A stretch of 35,694 bases of DNA, taken from NCBI GenBank assembly GCA_003611875.1, contig RAYY01000044.1, forward strand, positions 1-35,694, given 5' to 3'. A program made the position numbers and the translations under genes. The number at the start of each line of letters is the position of its first letter. The first letter of the stretch is position 1. The notes below the pieces were generated by a model. It saw nothing but the letters and a program-made list of their open reading frames with translations. It was not told the DNA's origin and searched no databases. Below, one piece after another: positions 1-5,763 of this stretch. This DNA comes from a bacterium D16-56. GTDB lineage: Bacteria; Bacillota; Clostridia; Lachnospirales; Lachnospiraceae.

Positions 1-40
1 GCTTTTTATGCTGTCCTCACCGCTTCCGCTTACTCTATTC

Positions 41-59
41 TCCCCAGCATAGCTGGGGG
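41..59. repeat. Short GC-rich hairpin at left edge
   Basis: CCCCAGC (42-48) pairs with GCTGGGG (52-58) around a 3-base loop, extended by a T-G wobble. It lies just downstream of the sigma factor stop on the minus strand. No clear T-run follows on either strand, so a terminator role is only possible. Bases 1-40 hold nothing I can identify. Confidence 0.45.
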
Positions 60-73
60 ATTAGGGTTTTCAT

Positions 74-1006
74 TTACAGACACTTTCTTTTTCTCTGCTC
101 AAGCATAATTTCTACCTGTCTTTTGTGCTTTTCATACTCTGCCTGTAATTCTGCCCTGCGTAAAGCAATATACTCCACCGTAGAAGTAAACCCATGCTCA
201 TTGAATTTATTCATACTGTTTCTATATGCCCCGGCTTCCACAATATCAAATTTTTCTAATAATTCACGCTTTGCCTTGCCTATCCGTAACCGCCGCAGTC
301 CTTTTTCCTTTGTCTGCCTTACTCGCTCTATGGTTATACCCTGCTCTCTGGCTACCGCTGCCATTGTCCGATTATTTATGAATATCTCTTTTATTATGCT
401 GTTCTCTCTGTCGCTTGTATAACGCTCCACAATGCACCATAATTGACTTTTAGAGTGTTCGGCATACATTTTATCTATTGTTTCATCTTCAAGGCTAAAA
501 TCGGCTTGTATGGTATCGGCAAGTGTCAAACTGTTATCATCTGCTAAAGGGATGTCTAAACTGGCTACCCCCTGCATCTGTATTTTCAATTCCTGCAGCA
601 GTCCTACAGGTACACGCATTTTATCAGCTATTTCATTGTCTGTCGGCGCTCTGCCTGATTCCTGCTCCAACTTCTGTACGGCTTTCTTGTAACGTGCTAT
701 TTTCTGCCTTGTGTGACTTGGTATTCGTACCGTAGAGCCGCATTTTTCAAGATAGCGTTGTACTGACTGCCTTATCCAATATTCCGCATAAGTCATAAAC
801 CGCACATTTGCAGACGTTTCATAATGCTGTACCGCTTCCCACAATCCAAAATAGGATTCCTGCACTAAGTCCTCCATAGGCTCATAGGCGGCATATGGTT
901 TTATGAATTTCTTAATCAATGGCAGATTGCTTTCATACAGTAATTGCATATAATCCGTTATAGAATAACCGTTCCTAATCTCAAAAACAATTTGCTCATT
1001 CGTCAT
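74..1006 (-). CDS. Sigma-70 family RNA polymerase sigma factor of the mobile element
   Basis: A 310-residue sigma factor that would direct RNA polymerase to element-specific promoters. Region 2 spans about residues 42-90, with EDLVQESYFGLWEAV and the aromatic-rich FMTYAEYWIRQSVQRYL. Region 3 follows (about 93-140, starting RIPSHTRQKIARYKK). Region 4 is a helix-turn-helix at about 195-242 (TMAAVAREQGITIERVRQTK). Region 1.1 is absent. About 68 residues rich in K/R/E follow region 4 and do not belong to the usual fold. The start is supported by AGGGG upstream. The gene is monocistronic as far as seen, facing left, with a hairpin after the stop. A sigma factor is unusual cargo for a small phage satellite; it could instead belong to a second element on the left. 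Family call is secure; target promoters are unknown. Confidence 0.88.
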   Translation of the reverse strand: MTNEQIVFEIRNGYSITDYMQLLYESNLPLIKKFIKPYAAYEPMEDLVQESYFGLWEAVQHYETSANVRFMTYAEYWIRQSVQRYLEKCGSTVRIPSHTRQKIARYKKAVQKLEQESGRAPTDNEIADKMRVPVGLLQELKIQMQGVASLDIPLADDNSLTLADTIQADFSLEDETIDKMYAEHSKSQLWCIVERYTSDRENSIIKEIFINNRTMAAVAREQGITIERVRQTKEKGLRRLRIGKAKRELLEKFDIVEAGAYRNSMNKFNEHGFTSTVEYIALRRAELQAEYEKHKRQVEIMLEQRKRKCL

Positions 1007-1053
1007 TGCAATGCACCTACCCCTTTGCTATAATTTGAGTAGATGCAGGATAT

Positions 1054-1098
1054 AAAGAGAAGTCAGCCCACAAAAGCAACGACTTCTCTTTTATTTTA
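1054..1098. terminator. Rho-independent terminator-like hairpin, possibly bidirectional
   Basis: AAAGAGAAGTC (1054-1064) and GACTTCTCTTT (1081-1091) form a perfect 11-bp stem with a 16-base loop. It is followed by a T-rich run on the plus strand and by TTTATAT on the minus strand. It separates the serine recombinase transcript from the sigma factor gene. Confidence 0.6.
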
Positions 1099-1198
1099 TC
1101 ACAAAACCGCCTTTTTGCATATTTTAAAATATTTCAGAATGGCAGCAGGAGGAAGCCTTTTTGAAAATGTCCGGCAGAAAAAGGCACTAACTACCCCT

Positions 1199-1230
1199 AT
1201 GCGGCGTTTCCCTATAAACCCCCACCGCAT
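1199..1230. repeat. Nested inverted repeat of unknown role
   Basis: ATGCGG (1199-1204) pairs with CCGCAT (1225-1230), and inside it GTTT (1206-1209) pairs with AAAC (1216-1219) around CCCTAT. It sits between the sigma factor and the recombinase, in a stretch (1099-1237) without a convincing gene. Such nested repeats occur at recombination or transfer origins, but no relaxase is present, so the role is open. Confidence 0.35.
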
Positions 1231-1237
1231 GATATTT

Positions 1238-1275
1238 TATGCAAAACAAAAGGGTATCTATGTAGCCGATACCCT
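1238..1275 (-). terminator. Terminator of the serine recombinase gene
   Basis: AGGGTATC (1251-1258) and GATACCCT (1268-1275) form an 8-bp stem with a 9-base loop. Read on the minus strand the stem is followed by TTTTGTTTTGC, the classic intrinsic terminator shape, about 20 bases after the recombinase stop. Confidence 0.75.
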
Positions 1276-1293
1276 CAATAGGTTTATGTGTTA

Positions 1294-2004
1294 TTATGCT
1301 ATTTCTTCTTTCAATTCTTTCTTGTATTTGTAGTATGTTCCTTTTGATGTGTTATGCAAATATTCCCTCAATATCTTAGCATCGGAATATTTACCGTCAA
1401 AATCCTTTGATAAATCCCTTATAGTTTGCTTTATATGATCTGCTTTATCTGTCTTTATATTGCAACTTCCCTCTGGCCTGCCCTGCCTCTTACTTGAAGT
1501 AGCCTTACCCTCTGTCACTCGTTTAATAAGAAACTGTCTCTCATGCTCTGCCTGTTCAAATGCAAGCCGGATATTGTCTTTCAAGTTCTCCTGCTCAAAC
1601 TCTGCCACAAGTTCCAGTATTCCGTTTATGAGATTATCCATTTTCTTATTACTGGATGATACTTTCTCTATATGCTTTTGTGTCCGGCGTTTATATTCGT
1701 CTGTATCTATATGCCGCTCTTTCAGAAACACAAGGGAAATACCCTTGCTTAAAAGTTCCATATACAGAGAAAAGCCTTCATCAGCATTTCTTGACATTCT
1801 ACTGACTTCATCAAATATTATTGTATCTCCCGGCTTTACCTTATTCAGCAGCTTTTTAAACTCTGCCCTGTTATCTATGTCTTTGCCAGATTGCTTTTCG
1901 GATATAATGATTGCATCCCCATTGAATCCTATAATATTGTTTATCTGCCTTTCTACTTTCTGTTGGATTGTAGAAACTCTTACATAACCGTATATTTTAC
2001 ACAT
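1294..2004 (-). CDS. Serine recombinase (resolvase/invertase family)
   Basis: A 236-residue small serine recombinase. The N-terminal catalytic domain (about 1-145) starts with IYGYVRVST, giving the nucleophile Ser11 with Arg9, and contains FDEVSRMSRN with the conserved arginines 69 and 72. A long helix with the GRPEGS hinge (about 175-181) leads to a C-terminal helix-turn-helix (about 195-230), as in DNA resolvases and invertases. It is much too short to be a large serine integrase. It is transcribed alone from a perfect consensus promoter and ends at its own terminator. In a mobile element it may resolve dimers or invert a segment, but no obvious resolution site pair was found. SD-like GAGAGG precedes the ATG. 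Confidence 0.88.
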   Translation of the reverse strand: MCKIYGYVRVSTIQQKVERQINNIIGFNGDAIIISEKQSGKDIDNRAEFKKLLNKVKPGDTIIFDEVSRMSRNADEGFSLYMELLSKGISLVFLKERHIDTDEYKRRTQKHIEKVSSSNKKMDNLINGILELVAEFEQENLKDNIRLAFEQAEHERQFLIKRVTEGKATSSKRQGRPEGSCNIKTDKADHIKQTIRDLSKDFDGKYSDAKILREYLHNTSKGTYYKYKKELKEEIA

Positions 2005-2066
2005 AAGCCGTTCCCTCTCATTCCCTAAAACAGTTCAAAAATAATTATAAATAAATTTATACTAAA

Positions 2067-2095
2067 ATTATACTTGTTGTTGCTGTTATTGTCAA
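2067..2095 (-). promoter_or_regulatory. Consensus promoter of the serine recombinase gene
   Basis: On the minus strand TTGACA (2095-2090), a 17-base spacer and TATAAT (2072-2067) form a perfect sigma-A promoter. The expected transcription start is near 2060, leaving about 55 bases of leader before the ATG at 2004. Confidence 0.85.
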
Positions 2096-2174
2096 CAGAA
2101 AATGGTATAATTTAATTAATAATATTTTTAGACTATTCAAAAAAGAAAAATAATACATGTGGGGAATCTGGGAA

Positions 2175-2203
2175 TTGTCATAAAAGAAAGAATATGATAG
2201 AAT
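2175..2203 (+). promoter_or_regulatory. Promoter of the small toxin mRNA
   Basis: TTGTCA (2175-2180), a 17-base spacer and TAGAAT (2198-2203). The predicted start near 2210 gives an unusually long leader of about 84 bases before the 38-codon toxin gene, as expected for type I toxin messages. Confidence 0.6.
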
Positions 2204-2236
2204 ATCAGAGAGGAACAATCGTGTTGCAAGGTGGTA

Positions 2237-2286
2237 ACCTCCCTAAACTTCACACCCGGTTTGCCGGAGTACATAAGAGGGGAGGT
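2237..2286 (+). promoter_or_regulatory. Leader structure that hides the toxin ribosome binding site
   Basis: ACCTCCC (2237-2243) is exactly complementary to GGGAGGT (2280-2286), which contains the toxin Shine-Dalgarno sequence. A CCGG-TTTG-CCGG hairpin (2256-2267) closes the loop between them. In the nascent mRNA this would sequester the ribosome binding site, as known for type I toxin messages. The pairing is seen; the regulation is inferred. Confidence 0.6.
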
Positions 2287-2293
2287 GGCGCAA

Positions 2294-2410
2294 ATGACAG
2301 CTTTTGAAATCATTTCGATTTTCATAGGTATATTGGCTCTGCTGATTGCCTTTGGTAGTTTTGTTATAGCGTTGCTTGCCTTTCTCGATAAGAGGAACAA
2401 GCGAAAATAA
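2294..2410 (+). CDS. Putative holin-like toxin, 38 residues (type I toxin)
   Basis: A 38-residue hydrophobic peptide starting MTAFEIISIFIGIL, with one membrane segment (about residues 5-29: Ile/Leu/Phe/Ala rich) and a charged tail DKRNKRK. This matches the putative holin-like toxin family common in Firmicutes, which acts on the cytoplasmic membrane. The ATG lies 7 bases after GGAGGT. The gene has its own promoter, an mRNA leader able to mask the ribosome binding site, a strong terminator, and a convergent antisense promoter just downstream, so it reads as a complete type I toxin-antitoxin unit of the txpA/ratA kind in layout. It likely stabilises the element; in a satellite it could alternatively act in lysis or phage defence. 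Toxicity itself cannot be read from sequence. Confidence 0.75.
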   Translation: MTAFEIISIFIGILALLIAFGSFVIALLAFLDKRNKRK

Positions 2411-2450
2411 ATAAGCCTACCTTGTTACTTGGCGGTACAGGTAGGCTTAT
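2411..2450. terminator. Long hairpin ending the antisense RNA
   Basis: A perfect 11-bp stem (2411-2421 with 2440-2450) with an 18-base loop. The T-run follows it on the minus strand, so it best serves as the antitoxin RNA terminator; in the toxin mRNA it forms a 3' stem and a likely first contact for the antisense loop. Confidence 0.55.
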
Positions 2451-2461
2451 ATAGTCATCTG

Positions 2462-2500
2462 GAGGTCAACCACTTTGTGGGCGGTTGTTTCCTCTTTTGT
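2462..2500 (+). terminator. Terminator of the toxin mRNA
   Basis: GAGG (2462-2465) with CCTC (2491-2494), inner CAACC (2467-2471) with GGTTG (2483-2487) or CCAC/GTGG, followed by TTTTGT. This is a rho-independent terminator for the plus-strand toxin message. Confidence 0.6.
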
Positions 2501-2506
2501 ATCTAT

Positions 2507-2535
2507 AATATAGCATACTCCCCGGATAAATTCAA
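2507..2535 (-). promoter_or_regulatory. Promoter of the antisense RNA
   Basis: On the minus strand TTGAAT (2535-2530), 17-base spacer, TATATT (2512-2507). It faces the toxin gene and has no open reading frame downstream of it on the same strand, which supports an RNA product. Confidence 0.5.
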
Positions 2536-2547
2536 GAAAAAATTCCG

Positions 2548-2898
2548 TTAATGCAAACCGTTAGGGAAGTAATAAACTGCTGCCCTCTGTGGCTCTACAG
2601 ACTTGAAATACTCGTCCGGGTTTTCTCCGGCTTCTATCAATTCCTTTCTGCATTGCTCTATCCGCTGTAAAAGTTCTTCCCGGCTCTCACCGGTTATCGC
2701 CATCACATCATCTAAAGAGAAATACTCATGCTCATTAAATGCGGATGCAAGGCTCATCCTCAAACCGCTGTAGATAGCTTCTAATGACAAATCATAGTTC
2801 TGTATGCCATCATCTATAATCGGTTCTAATTCTGCTCTGGTAACGCCATATTTGCCATAATTCGCAAGCAGATTGTTTATAAGTGTGTCCTTATCCAT
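2548..2898 (-). CDS. Hypothetical protein, 116 residues (element cargo or hijacking gene)
   Basis: Not recognised. An acidic, mostly helical 116-residue soluble protein without membrane segments or cysteines. A segment at about 55-85 (FSLDDVMAITGESREELLQR) has the look of a helix-turn-helix or a recognition helix pair, but this is weak. It is the last gene of the leftward run that includes the terminase-like gene, 24 bases after the previous stop. In phage satellites, genes next to terS often redirect or block helper packaging, so a role in phage interference is a reasonable guess only. Confidence 0.6.
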   Translation of the reverse strand: MDKDTLINNLLANYGKYGVTRAELEPIIDDGIQNYDLSLEAIYSGLRMSLASAFNEHEYFSLDDVMAITGESREELLQRIEQCRKELIEAGENPDEYFKSVEPQRAAVYYFPNGLH

Positions 2899-2922
2899 AA
2901 TGTGATCTACCTCGTTTTCTCT

Positions 2923-3396
2923 TTATCGTCCAAACAGAGCCATATTTTCAGCTATCGCCTTATGCCTTGCCCTTATGTCTGGAATTGCCAAAATTTCACT
3001 GCGTTTTTTCTTTTCTTCTTCTAACCGCTTAATATCTTGCTTTTTCGCTGGATTTTTACGTCCAAAACCCGCTCCCATCTGTTCAGCATAATAGGCATAT
3101 CTTTCAGGATTGTTTCGCCTGAATTTAAAAAGTTTACTATTTTCCCCACATCTTAACGCTTTTATAAAATCCTCATAGCTTGTAATCTTCTTTTCGCCCA
3201 TTGTATCTACCTCGCTGTTTGTGTGTTCAGGCTGTTTTATTCGTCCAGAACAAATTCCACAATAAAAATCCCATAGCTTACTTGAAGTTTCTTCCCCTAT
3301 TTCTGCAAGCCGCTTCTCCCTTTCTTTCGTGTTTGGCGGTGCGGAATACACATAATTGTATATTTTTACCATGCGCTCATATTCTGCTTGATTCAT
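2923..3396 (-). CDS. Hypothetical protein, 157 residues, paralogue of the next gene upstream
   Basis: Not a family I can name. The N-terminal segment beginning VYSAPPNTKEREKR and ending SGRI aligns without gaps over 38 residues to the 128-residue protein at 3411-3797 (VFSTPQGSREREQA to LGRI), so the two are diverged tandem duplicates. A second region (SYEDFIKAL... NPERYAYYAEQM) also resembles the partner's TYSQYKKIM... NRELYRQYRD. A basic coiled-coil-like tail (KKQDIKRLEEEKKKRS) follows. It carries two cysteines in the first part. It is 14 bases downstream of its paralogue in the same run, suggesting a heteromer or a duplicated phage-facing function. Confidence 0.65.
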   Translation of the reverse strand: MNQAEYERMVKIYNYVYSAPPNTKEREKRLAEIGEETSSKLWDFYCGICSGRIKQPEHTNSEVDTMGEKKITSYEDFIKALRCGENSKLFKFRRNNPERYAYYAEQMGAGFGRKNPAKKQDIKRLEEEKKKRSEILAIPDIRARHKAIAENMALFGR

Positions 3397-3410
3397 ATAA
3401 ATTTTCCCTC

Positions 3411-3797
3411 CTACCTAAAGCTATATGGTTTATTTTTGAATGTGTTTTCAGTAAATCGTGATTTTCGTTCTGCTTCTCTTTCTTTTCTATATCTATCTCT
3501 ATACTGCCTGTACAATTCCCGGTTCTCTTTAGCAAATTGCGACAACTCCTGAAGCTGTCCTTTGCAATCATTGTTCATTATTTTCTTGTATTGTGAATAG
3601 GTCATAGTTCCGCTTTCCACCCGTTCCATATCCATAATATCCTGTCTTGTGATTCGTCCGAGCATATAATCTTTTTCAAGATTGAATACCGCCGTCCTTT
3701 CTGAATCGCTTAATGAATTTATGGCTTGTTCCCGTTCTCGGCTTCCTTGCGGCGTGCTAAATACTTTGCTGTGCAGCCTTGCTATTCGTGCGTTCAT
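3411..3797 (-). CDS. Hypothetical protein, 128 residues, tandem paralogue
   Basis: A highly charged, helical 128-residue protein with an arginine/lysine/glutamate-rich C-terminus (about residues 95-120) likely to form a coiled coil or bind nucleic acid. Its VFSTPQGSREREQA...LGRI block (about residues 12-49) matches the following gene gap-free. No known domain recognised. It lies 49 bases after the 86-residue gene and belongs to the run with the terminase-like gene. A scaffold-like, capsid-modifying or packaging-interfering role would fit the context but has no direct support. Confidence 0.65.
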   Translation of the reverse strand: MNARIARLHSKVFSTPQGSREREQAINSLSDSERTAVFNLEKDYMLGRITRQDIMDMERVESGTMTYSQYKKIMNNDCKGQLQELSQFAKENRELYRQYRDRYRKEREAERKSRFTENTFKNKPYSFR

Positions 3798-3846
3798 ATT
3801 GATACCTCATTCTTTCTTTATGATAATTTTTATTGTTACCTTAAAA

Positions 3847-4107
3847 TCACTTATCCGGCAGATATGCAATCGGATAGCCTTTCGCTTCCAATCCGTAAAA
3901 CCGCTTCAAATCGTCTGACATACGCCTTTTCAATAATGACATTTCGGGATAAATTCTTCTAAGCGTTGCACGCACTATGTATAAGTGGAGATTGTATTTT
4001 TCACATACCATAGTGCAGATTTCAGTTTCAAGAACATATCCCTGCTGCCTAACCACGCTTAAAACCTCATTTCGCAGGATTTCTTCAACATATACTTTAA
4101 AACTCAT
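3847..4107 (-). CDS. Hypothetical protein, 86 residues
   Basis: Not recognised. I place the start at the ATG at 4107, preceded by GGGGAGGG at good distance; an ATG 15 bases earlier lacks a ribosome site. It overlaps the end of the terminase-like gene by 11 bases, so translation is probably coupled. The protein (MSFKVYVEEILRNEV...) has the pattern of a small winged-helix fold: a helix (VEEILRNEVLSVVRQ), then ETEICTMVCEKYNLH and a third helix VRATLRRIYPEM, so DNA binding is possible. Tight coupling to the packaging gene suggests a linked function such as modifying terminase specificity. Confidence 0.65.
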   Translation of the reverse strand: MSFKVYVEEILRNEVLSVVRQQGYVLETEICTMVCEKYNLHLYIVRATLRRIYPEMSLLKRRMSDDLKRFYGLEAKGYPIAYLPDK

Positions 4108-4753
4108 CTTCTCCCTCCCCATAATCCAGTTTCATTCCCAATTTTGGTAAATCCTCGCTCTGTAGAGTTGCAGGTTCTCCCAGTTTTGGCAGTTCGGCAG
4201 CAGTTAATACCCTGCGTTCCGGCTGGTCTATCGTTCCGAACTTAAATTCCTGCTCATTGCTCCATTTTGTATTATTAGCATTGTTAAGCCAGTAGATGGT
4301 TCCGGCATTATTTCTGTTTTCACCAAGTTTTTCTTCATAAAATGTTTCTATCAGACTGTAAGCCCTTTGTAAAATATCAAAATCCTCTGTAGCAACAATC
4401 CGTTTATAATCTGGATTTGTTCGGCTATAGGCTTTCCCATCTGAATTAACGCCCTTAACATAATCAAGCAATGTCTGTTTATCAATTCCCAAACATAATG
4501 CAAGGCCGGATTTTGTAGGATTACGCACCCATGTAGTAACCTTTTCCTGCGTATCTTCATCAAGAACCACTTTTACACAGCTATTAAAATAGTCTATAAC
4601 CTTTCTCATTACTTCTTCTCGCGTCAACACAGTTCCATCACCTCCCTGTAAAATCTGCTCCATCTGGTTTAAGCTGAATGTCACACCGCCAGATTTCTTC
4701 AAATCTTCCCATTGCCGCACCATAAAACGCTTCTTTTCTTCAATATCACTCAT
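4097..4753 (-). CDS. terS: Terminase small subunit-like DNA packaging protein
   Basis: 218 residues. The central part (about 60-170) has the layout of phage small terminases of the gp3/DNA-packaging type: a helix-turn-helix stretch with SGLALCLGIDKQTLLDYVKG, a helical oligomerisation segment (EDFDILQRAYSLIETFYEEK), and the hallmark ending NNAGTIYWLNNANN..KWSNEQEF. This subunit recognises the packaging start site and hands DNA to the large terminase. The tail repeats the motif LPKLG twice (about 188-192 and 202-206) before an acidic end. No large terminase is present, so it would have to work with a helper phage's enzyme, as in phage satellites. It follows an HNH nuclease gene, a pairing typical of cos-type phages. 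The call rests on motif pattern and context; an unrelated DNA-binding protein remains possible. Confidence 0.72.
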   Translation of the reverse strand: MSDIEEKKRFMVRQWEDLKKSGGVTFSLNQMEQILQGGDGTVLTREEVMRKVIDYFNSCVKVVLDEDTQEKVTTWVRNPTKSGLALCLGIDKQTLLDYVKGVNSDGKAYSRTNPDYKRIVATEDFDILQRAYSLIETFYEEKLGENRNNAGTIYWLNNANNTKWSNEQEFKFGTIDQPERRVLTAAELPKLGEPATLQSEDLPKLGMKLDYGEGEDEF

Positions 4754-4792
4754 ACTATCCCTACTTTCTACATATTTACCTTTTTATAATTT

Positions 4793-4809
4793 GTACACAT
4801 GTGATGTAC
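4793..4809. repeat. Palindrome between HNH and terminase-like genes
   Basis: GTACA (4793-4797) and TGTAC (4805-4809) flank a perfect 8-base palindrome CACATGTG (4796-4803) in the 64-base gap between the two packaging genes. Such a site could be bound by a dimeric protein or be part of a packaging signal; no direct support beyond symmetry and location. Confidence 0.35.
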
Positions 4810-4817
4810 TTGAATTT

Positions 4818-5114
4818 TTACGCCCTTGCAACTACTTCTTTATCCTCCCATGAACGAAGTCTCCGATAATATTTATGGATTTTTTTGTGACATCCGGGAC
4901 AGATTGAAACGAGATCACTCATAGGTTCGTTTCCAAGATTGGAATAACAGATATGGTGAACCTGCAAAACAGGCGTTACACTGTCTTTCTGCAATCCGTT
5001 TGGCCTACCGCACATGACACAACGGTTACCGTCAAGCTGTAGGCGTTCTTCCCTCTTTGCCGACCATGCGTCCGACTTCATGTAGCTGCTATATTCCTTA
5101 CTGTGTTTCCGCAT
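4818..5114 (-). CDS. HNH endonuclease (packaging-associated type)
   Basis: 98 residues with the complete beta-beta-alpha metal HNH core: Cys32-x2-Cys35, the His53-His54 pair, Asn62, Cys72-x2-Cys75 followed by His76 and His80. The single metal finger nicks or cuts DNA. HNH proteins of this size sit next to small terminase genes in cos-packaging phages and are needed there for terminase cleavage. Here it lies just upstream of the terminase-like gene, which supports a cos-type packaging module. Its ATG follows GAGG and overlaps the previous gene by 17 bases. A free-standing homing nuclease is the alternative, less likely given the overlap and neighbour. Confidence 0.85.
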   Translation of the reverse strand: MRKHSKEYSSYMKSDAWSAKREERLQLDGNRCVMCGRPNGLQKDSVTPVLQVHHICYSNLGNEPMSDLVSICPGCHKKIHKYYRRLRSWEDKEVVARA

Positions 5115-5337
5115 TTTTCCTCAACTCCTTTGCTTTCCGCTCAAATTCATTAACAACTGCCAAAATCAAAGCAATCGCAAACTTATCATTGTTATATTTC
5201 TTTGATAGTTCGCCGGATTCACCAACGACATTTTCCCAATAAATATCCTCGTCACTCACATCCACATATTTCTTAAAGTAACGCCAGCAATCCGTAAATA
5301 AGTTATAAATACGTCTTAATTCTTCATCACTCACCAT
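5098..5337 (-). CDS. Hypothetical protein, 79 residues
   Basis: Not recognised. The start is set at the ATG at 5337, seven bases after GGAGG and overlapping the previous stop in a TGATG junction; a longer form from 5355 has no ribosome site. The product (MVSDEELRRIYNLFTDCWRYFKKY...) is a small acidic helical protein with a Lys/Arg-rich end (ERKAKELRKN). Small proteins with this look are frequent in mobile elements of Lachnospiraceae. Tight coupling on both sides places it in the replication/packaging operon. Confidence 0.7.
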   Translation of the reverse strand: MVSDEELRRIYNLFTDCWRYFKKYVDVSDEDIYWENVVGESGELSKKYNNDKFAIALILAVVNEFERKAKELRKNAETQ

Positions 5338-5567
5338 CACAAAACCTCCATGCATTTTCTTTTCAATAGTTGATACGTTTCTGAATATTCGTTCCGTTCC
5401 TGCGGATATGCTCTGATGTGTCTTTCAAAATCTTCCTGCATGACAGAAAGCATATGATTTCTCTGCTCTATCGTCCTGATTCTTGAAATTGGCTCTCTGT
5501 ATCTGTGATAAAACATCGCCACTTCACAACTACACTTTGGAACATCTGCCAACTGAATAATACCCAT
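5337..5567 (-). CDS. Hypothetical protein, 76 residues
   Basis: Not recognised. A 76-residue protein starting MGIIQLADVPKCSCEVAMFY, with two close cysteines at about 12 and 14 and many arginines and aromatic residues. GAGAGG precedes the ATG. It is the first full-size gene after the 210-base repeat-bearing gap downstream of the primase gene and shares a TGATG junction with the next gene, so the two are translationally coupled. Confidence 0.65.
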   Translation of the reverse strand: MGIIQLADVPKCSCEVAMFYHRYREPISRIRTIEQRNHMLSVMQEDFERHIRAYPQERNEYSETYQLLKRKCMEVL

Positions 5568-5624
5568 AATATGTTTTCCTCTCTTTCTGAAATTCCGTTA
5601 CAAAAACCGTAAAATTGCTTACAT

Positions 5625-5696
5625 TTATTTTGCACACTTCAATTCACTAAAGTGCTTGAAACCGTTGATTTTACTGGATTTGTGCAAAATATTCAT
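5625..5696 (-). CDS. Possible 23-residue leader peptide
   Basis: A short frame MNILHKSSKINGFKHFSELK... of 23 codons ends at TAA (5625-5627). AGGAGG lies about 13 bases before its ATG, within the usual range only if slightly long; a two-codon ATG frame lies between. The peptide is basic. Both arms of the inverted repeat ATTTTGCACA fall inside the frame, so the repeats may instead be the functional element. Could be a leader peptide controlling the following genes, or chance. Confidence 0.3.
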   Translation of the reverse strand: MNILHKSSKINGFKHFSELKCAK

Positions 5697-5763
5697 TTCA
5701 TCCGAGACCTCCTAAAGTTAAGTCCTTATAGAGGGTTTACGTTTGCTTTGAACAAATTGCACA
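5627..5763. repeat. Repeats beside the primase gene, candidate replication origin
   Basis: ATTTTGCACA (5627-5636) is repeated exactly as its inverse TGTGCAAAAT (5681-5690), and the core TTGCACA recurs at 5757-5763. Between them a hairpin CAA-tt-CACT-aa-AGTG-c-TTG covers about 5639-5660. The gap 5568-5777 is otherwise AT-rich and lies directly downstream of the primase-helicase gene. In phage satellites and P4-like replicons the origin with iterons recognised by the Rep/primase lies near that gene, so this is my best origin candidate. An attenuator or operator is the alternative. Confidence 0.4.
5726..5755 (-). promoter_or_regulatory. Possible promoter for the small-gene/packaging run
   Basis: On the minus strand TTGTTC (5755-5750), 18-base spacer, CTATAA (5731-5726). 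It would start transcription inside the repeat region and serve the leader frame and the genes from 5567 leftward. Weak match to consensus. Confidence 0.3.

Larger units (their letters stand above)
2404..2500 (-). ncRNA. Predicted antisense RNA antitoxin
   Basis: A minus-strand promoter (2507-2535) should start an RNA near 2500. It would run through the toxin mRNA terminator and stop at ATAAGCCTACC/GGTAGGCTTAT (2411-2421 with 2440-2450), an 11-bp stem followed on the minus strand by TTATTTTC. The RNA of about 95 bases is fully complementary to the 3' end of the toxin message, the usual place for this antitoxin class. Ends are predicted from signals only. Confidence 0.55.

Noticed and set aside
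1043-1333. Plus-strand 96-codon frame
   Set aside because: It runs through two terminator hairpins and into the recombinase 3' end, has no ribosome site and no protein-like pattern.
2137-2400. Minus-strand 87-codon frame over the toxin
   Set aside because: It is antisense to the toxin and its leader, lacks a ribosome site; the plus-strand small gene explains the stretch.
3377-3571. Minus-strand 64-codon frame inside the 128-residue gene
   Set aside because: Out of frame with two paralogous genes whose alignment supports the other frame.
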